Shown in pieces: positions 62,501 through 64,000 of a DNA stretch of 64,000 nucleotides. Position 1 is the stretch's first letter. Each line of letters starts with the position of its first letter. The DNA is from DASQHW01 sp038209365 (GTDB lineage: Bacteria; Actinomycetota; Acidimicrobiia; IMCC26256; PALSA-610), in the NCBI GenBank assembly GCA_038209365.1, contig JBBQXS010000015.1, positions 31,821 through 95,820 on the forward strand, read 5' to 3'. The notes beneath the pieces were generated by a model that did no database searches, was not told the DNA's origin, and saw nothing but the letters and a program-made list of their open reading frames with translations. Made by a program: the position numbers and the translations under genes.

Positions 62501-62728
62501 ATGAGCTTCCTTGTTCGGTTCGAAGACGAGACGACGACAGTCGTACACGGCGCCGATGCATACGAACAAGAGGGTCCGCTGACGACGTTCTTCGATCGCA
62601 ACGGCGGCGGTCGGCTCGCTTCGGCGTTCACGCTGCGGTTGGCGTCGTTCCGCACCGGTCGCATCATCGAGGTGCGGAAGTTGGATCCGGCCGTCGCCGC
62701 CCCCGAGGTTGCAACACTCGCGTCCTGA
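62501..62728 (+). CDS. Hypothetical small protein
   Basis: 75 aa: SFLVRFEDETTTVVHGADAY then GPLTTFFDRNGGG and SFRTGRIIEVRKLDP. A compact beta-rich protein without known domains, likely cytoplasmic. Codon use agrees with real genes. It ends 10 bases before the convergent zinc-ribbon gene. Confidence 0.65.
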   Translation: MSFLVRFEDETTTVVHGADAYEQEGPLTTFFDRNGGGRLASAFTLRLASFRTGRIIEVRKLDPAVAAPEVATLAS

Positions 62729-62737
62729 TCCTGACGC

Positions 62738-62905
62738 TCAGTCCGTGTCGGCCTCGTCGACGACGACATCCCATCGTTGCGCGCACGCACCACACAGGTA
62801 GACCAACACGTCGCCGGCCTCGATGACGTCTTCGGGTCCGAGAAGTTGCGCGAGGTAGGCGTCGCCGCCGCATTCCATGCAGTCGATGCGTTCGGCCACG
62901 GCCAC
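62738..62905 (-). CDS. Small zinc-ribbon-like protein
   Basis: 55 aa, below usual cut-offs: MAVAERIDCMECGGDAYLA then DVLVYLCGACAQRWDVVVDE. Two CxxC knuckles (CMEC and CGAC) about 28 residues apart should bind one zinc. GTG at 62905, or the in-frame GTG at 62899. It is divergent from the cyclase gene with 34 bases between. Role unknown. Confidence 0.7.
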   Translation of the reverse strand: MAVAERIDCMECGGDAYLAQLLGPEDVIEAGDVLVYLCGACAQRWDVVVDEADTD

Positions 62906-62939
62906 GAGCCCACGCTACTGCCCCCGCTACTGTCGTCCC

Positions 62940-63875
62940 ATGCCATTGACGCCCGAGCTCGAGGATCTCGCTGCGCGCGTGTCGAACTGGGGCCGGTGGG
63001 GCGCGGACGATCAGCGCGGCACCTTGAATCTCATCACGCCGGAGGCGGTGCTGAGGGGTGTGCGCGCCGCGCGCCAGGGCCGGTCGTTCTCACTTGCAAT
63101 TCCGTTCGACTCGAGCGGACCGCAGTGGGACACCAAACACATGCCGCACCGTACGAACGCCGAGTTGCACACGCACACGGTGAATGTTGCGTTCACCGGC
63201 GACGCGCGCGACTTCACGACGAACGACGACTCGTTCCGCATGGGAACCCAGGCAGCGACCCACTGGGACTCGCTCGCGCACGTGGCGTATGAGGAGAAGC
63301 TCTACAACGACACGCCTTCCTCGGTGGTCACCGAGGAAGGCGGCGCCACCCGGCTCGGGATCGAGCATTTCGGTGCGCTCGCCACCCGCGGTGTCCTGCT
63401 GGATGTGGCTCGTCTCCACGATGTGGACCACTTCGACGACAACTACGCGATCACCGGTGACGATCTGGAGCACGCCGCGAGCGGAGCGGGCGTGACCGTC
63501 GAGCCGGGCGACGCGTTGCTGGTGCGCACCGGCCACATGTACTTCCTGCGGGCGGGGGAGAAGCAGCGGTACTCGATGCCCGCGCCCGGGCTGTCGACGC
63601 AGTCGATCACCTGGCTGCGTGACCACGACGTCGCCGCCGTCGCGACCGACACCATCACCTTCGAGGTCTATCCGTGCGAGGACCCGAAGGTGTTCATGCC
63701 GGTGCACATGATCCAGCTCCGCGACATGGGTCTCGTCCAGGGACAGAACTGGTACCTCGACGACCTCGCCGTCGACTGTGCGCACGACCGCCAGTACGAC
63801 TTCCTGCTCGTGGCCACGCCGCTGCCCCTCACCGGCGCGGTCGGCGCCCCAGTCGCCCCCACCGCGATCAAGTAA
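62940..63875 (+). CDS. Cyclase family protein (kynurenine-formamidase-like)
   Basis: 311 aa, PF04199 type. RVSNWGRWGADDQRGTLNLITP is at the start (split) and the metal site is MGTQAATHWDSLAHV, the THxDxxxH pattern of formamidase/cyclase enzymes. LLDVARLHDVD, EPGDALLVRTGHM and AVATDTITFEVYP complete the fold. Members hydrolyse formyl-kynurenine, isatin or similar amides. ATG at 62940; the longer frame adds non-conserved residues. The protein ends before the low-complexity tail of the window. Confidence 0.9.
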   Translation: MPLTPELEDLAARVSNWGRWGADDQRGTLNLITPEAVLRGVRAARQGRSFSLAIPFDSSGPQWDTKHMPHRTNAELHTHTVNVAFTGDARDFTTNDDSFRMGTQAATHWDSLAHVAYEEKLYNDTPSSVVTEEGGATRLGIEHFGALATRGVLLDVARLHDVDHFDDNYAITGDDLEHAASGAGVTVEPGDALLVRTGHMYFLRAGEKQRYSMPAPGLSTQSITWLRDHDVAAVATDTITFEVYPCEDPKVFMPVHMIQLRDMGLVQGQNWYLDDLAVDCAHDRQYDFLLVATPLPLTGAVGAPVAPTAIK

Positions 63876-63884
63876 GACCCCTTT

Positions 63885-64000
63885 GGGGGAGGCGTGGGGG
63901 GGGGTGGGATTTTGGTCTAGAAACAACCCCACCCAACCCCCCCACCGGGGGGGGGGGGGGTGGTGGGGAGAGGAAAAAACCCCCCAAAAGCGAGAGCGAC
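63885..64000. other. Low-complexity window end, probable assembly artefact
   Basis: After the cyclase stop the sequence turns into runs of G and C (a 12- to 13-base G run near 63946-63960) with GGGGAGG-like words and two A-runs, unlike all other DNA in the window. No gene or terminator is claimed here. Confidence 0.6.

Noticed and set aside
63946..63990. Terminator after the cyclase gene
   Set aside because: The G and C runs could pair, but they look like low-quality sequence at a contig end.

Overview
The window is high-GC DNA from a bacterium that is most likely an actinomycete-type organism, possibly an uncultured Acidimicrobiia relative. The support is the strong G/C third-position bias, frequent GTG/TTG starts with 4-base stop/start overlaps, apparent leaderless promoters, two F420-type luciferase-like oxidoreductases, a DUF222/HNH protein, a SCO6745-family protein and a SigG-like sigma factor. 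No rRNA, tRNA, CRISPR array, transposase or phage gene was recognised. The lineage is an inference. The last ~110 bases look like an assembly artefact.

Region 1 (1-14649, all minus strand) is the highlight: one 13-gene, almost gap-free operon for methylated amines. Transcribed from 14649 downwards it encodes a corrinoid protein, a DUF1638 protein, a small virulence-factor-domain protein, a corrinoid-reactivating [2Fe-2S]/ASKHA protein, a non-pyrrolysine MttB-family methyltransferase, an IclR regulator, a dimethylglycine-dehydrogenase-like flavoprotein with a GcvT domain, ETF beta and alpha, a ProV-ProW-ProX betaine importer whose permease is a double-length fusion, and the start of a choline dehydrogenase. 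Read together this is a route from choline through glycine betaine to dimethylglycine and sarcosine. Its first demethylation would use anaerobe-type corrinoid chemistry and its later steps would use ETF-linked oxidation.

Region 2 (14717-29831) holds a frameshifted secreted esterase, a pirin, a divergent TetR/MFS pair with two matched palindromes, two flavoproteins, an SNF2 helicase with a 100-aa partner, a nitronate monooxygenase, an orphan STAS protein and a SigG-like sigma factor. Region 3 (29832-44825) holds a DUF222/HNH protein, an unusual ferredoxin, a CrtA-like protein, a CocE-type hydrolase, a phytanoyl-CoA-dioxygenase-like protein, an ABC export pair, a divergent signalling block (two response regulators opposite two paralogous histidine kinases), two SRPBCC proteins, a thioredoxin with a zinc ribbon and a shortened luciferase-like protein.

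Region 4 (44849-64000) holds a nickel/cobalt permease with a histidine-rich loop, an M28 peptidase, an alpha/beta hydrolase, a lipoprotein sulfatase, a glutamine-synthetase-like / gamma-glutamyl-hydrolase pair resembling polyamine or GABA catabolism, a nucleotide-sugar dehydrogenase, an HtrA-like protein whose catalytic serine is alanine, a CAP-domain lipoprotein behind a ~600-bp non-coding stretch, an SDR, a DUF2505 protein, a 2OG-oxygenase-like protein and a cyclase-family hydrolase. Two related nested hairpins sit between convergent genes at 49898-49948 and 53598-53638.
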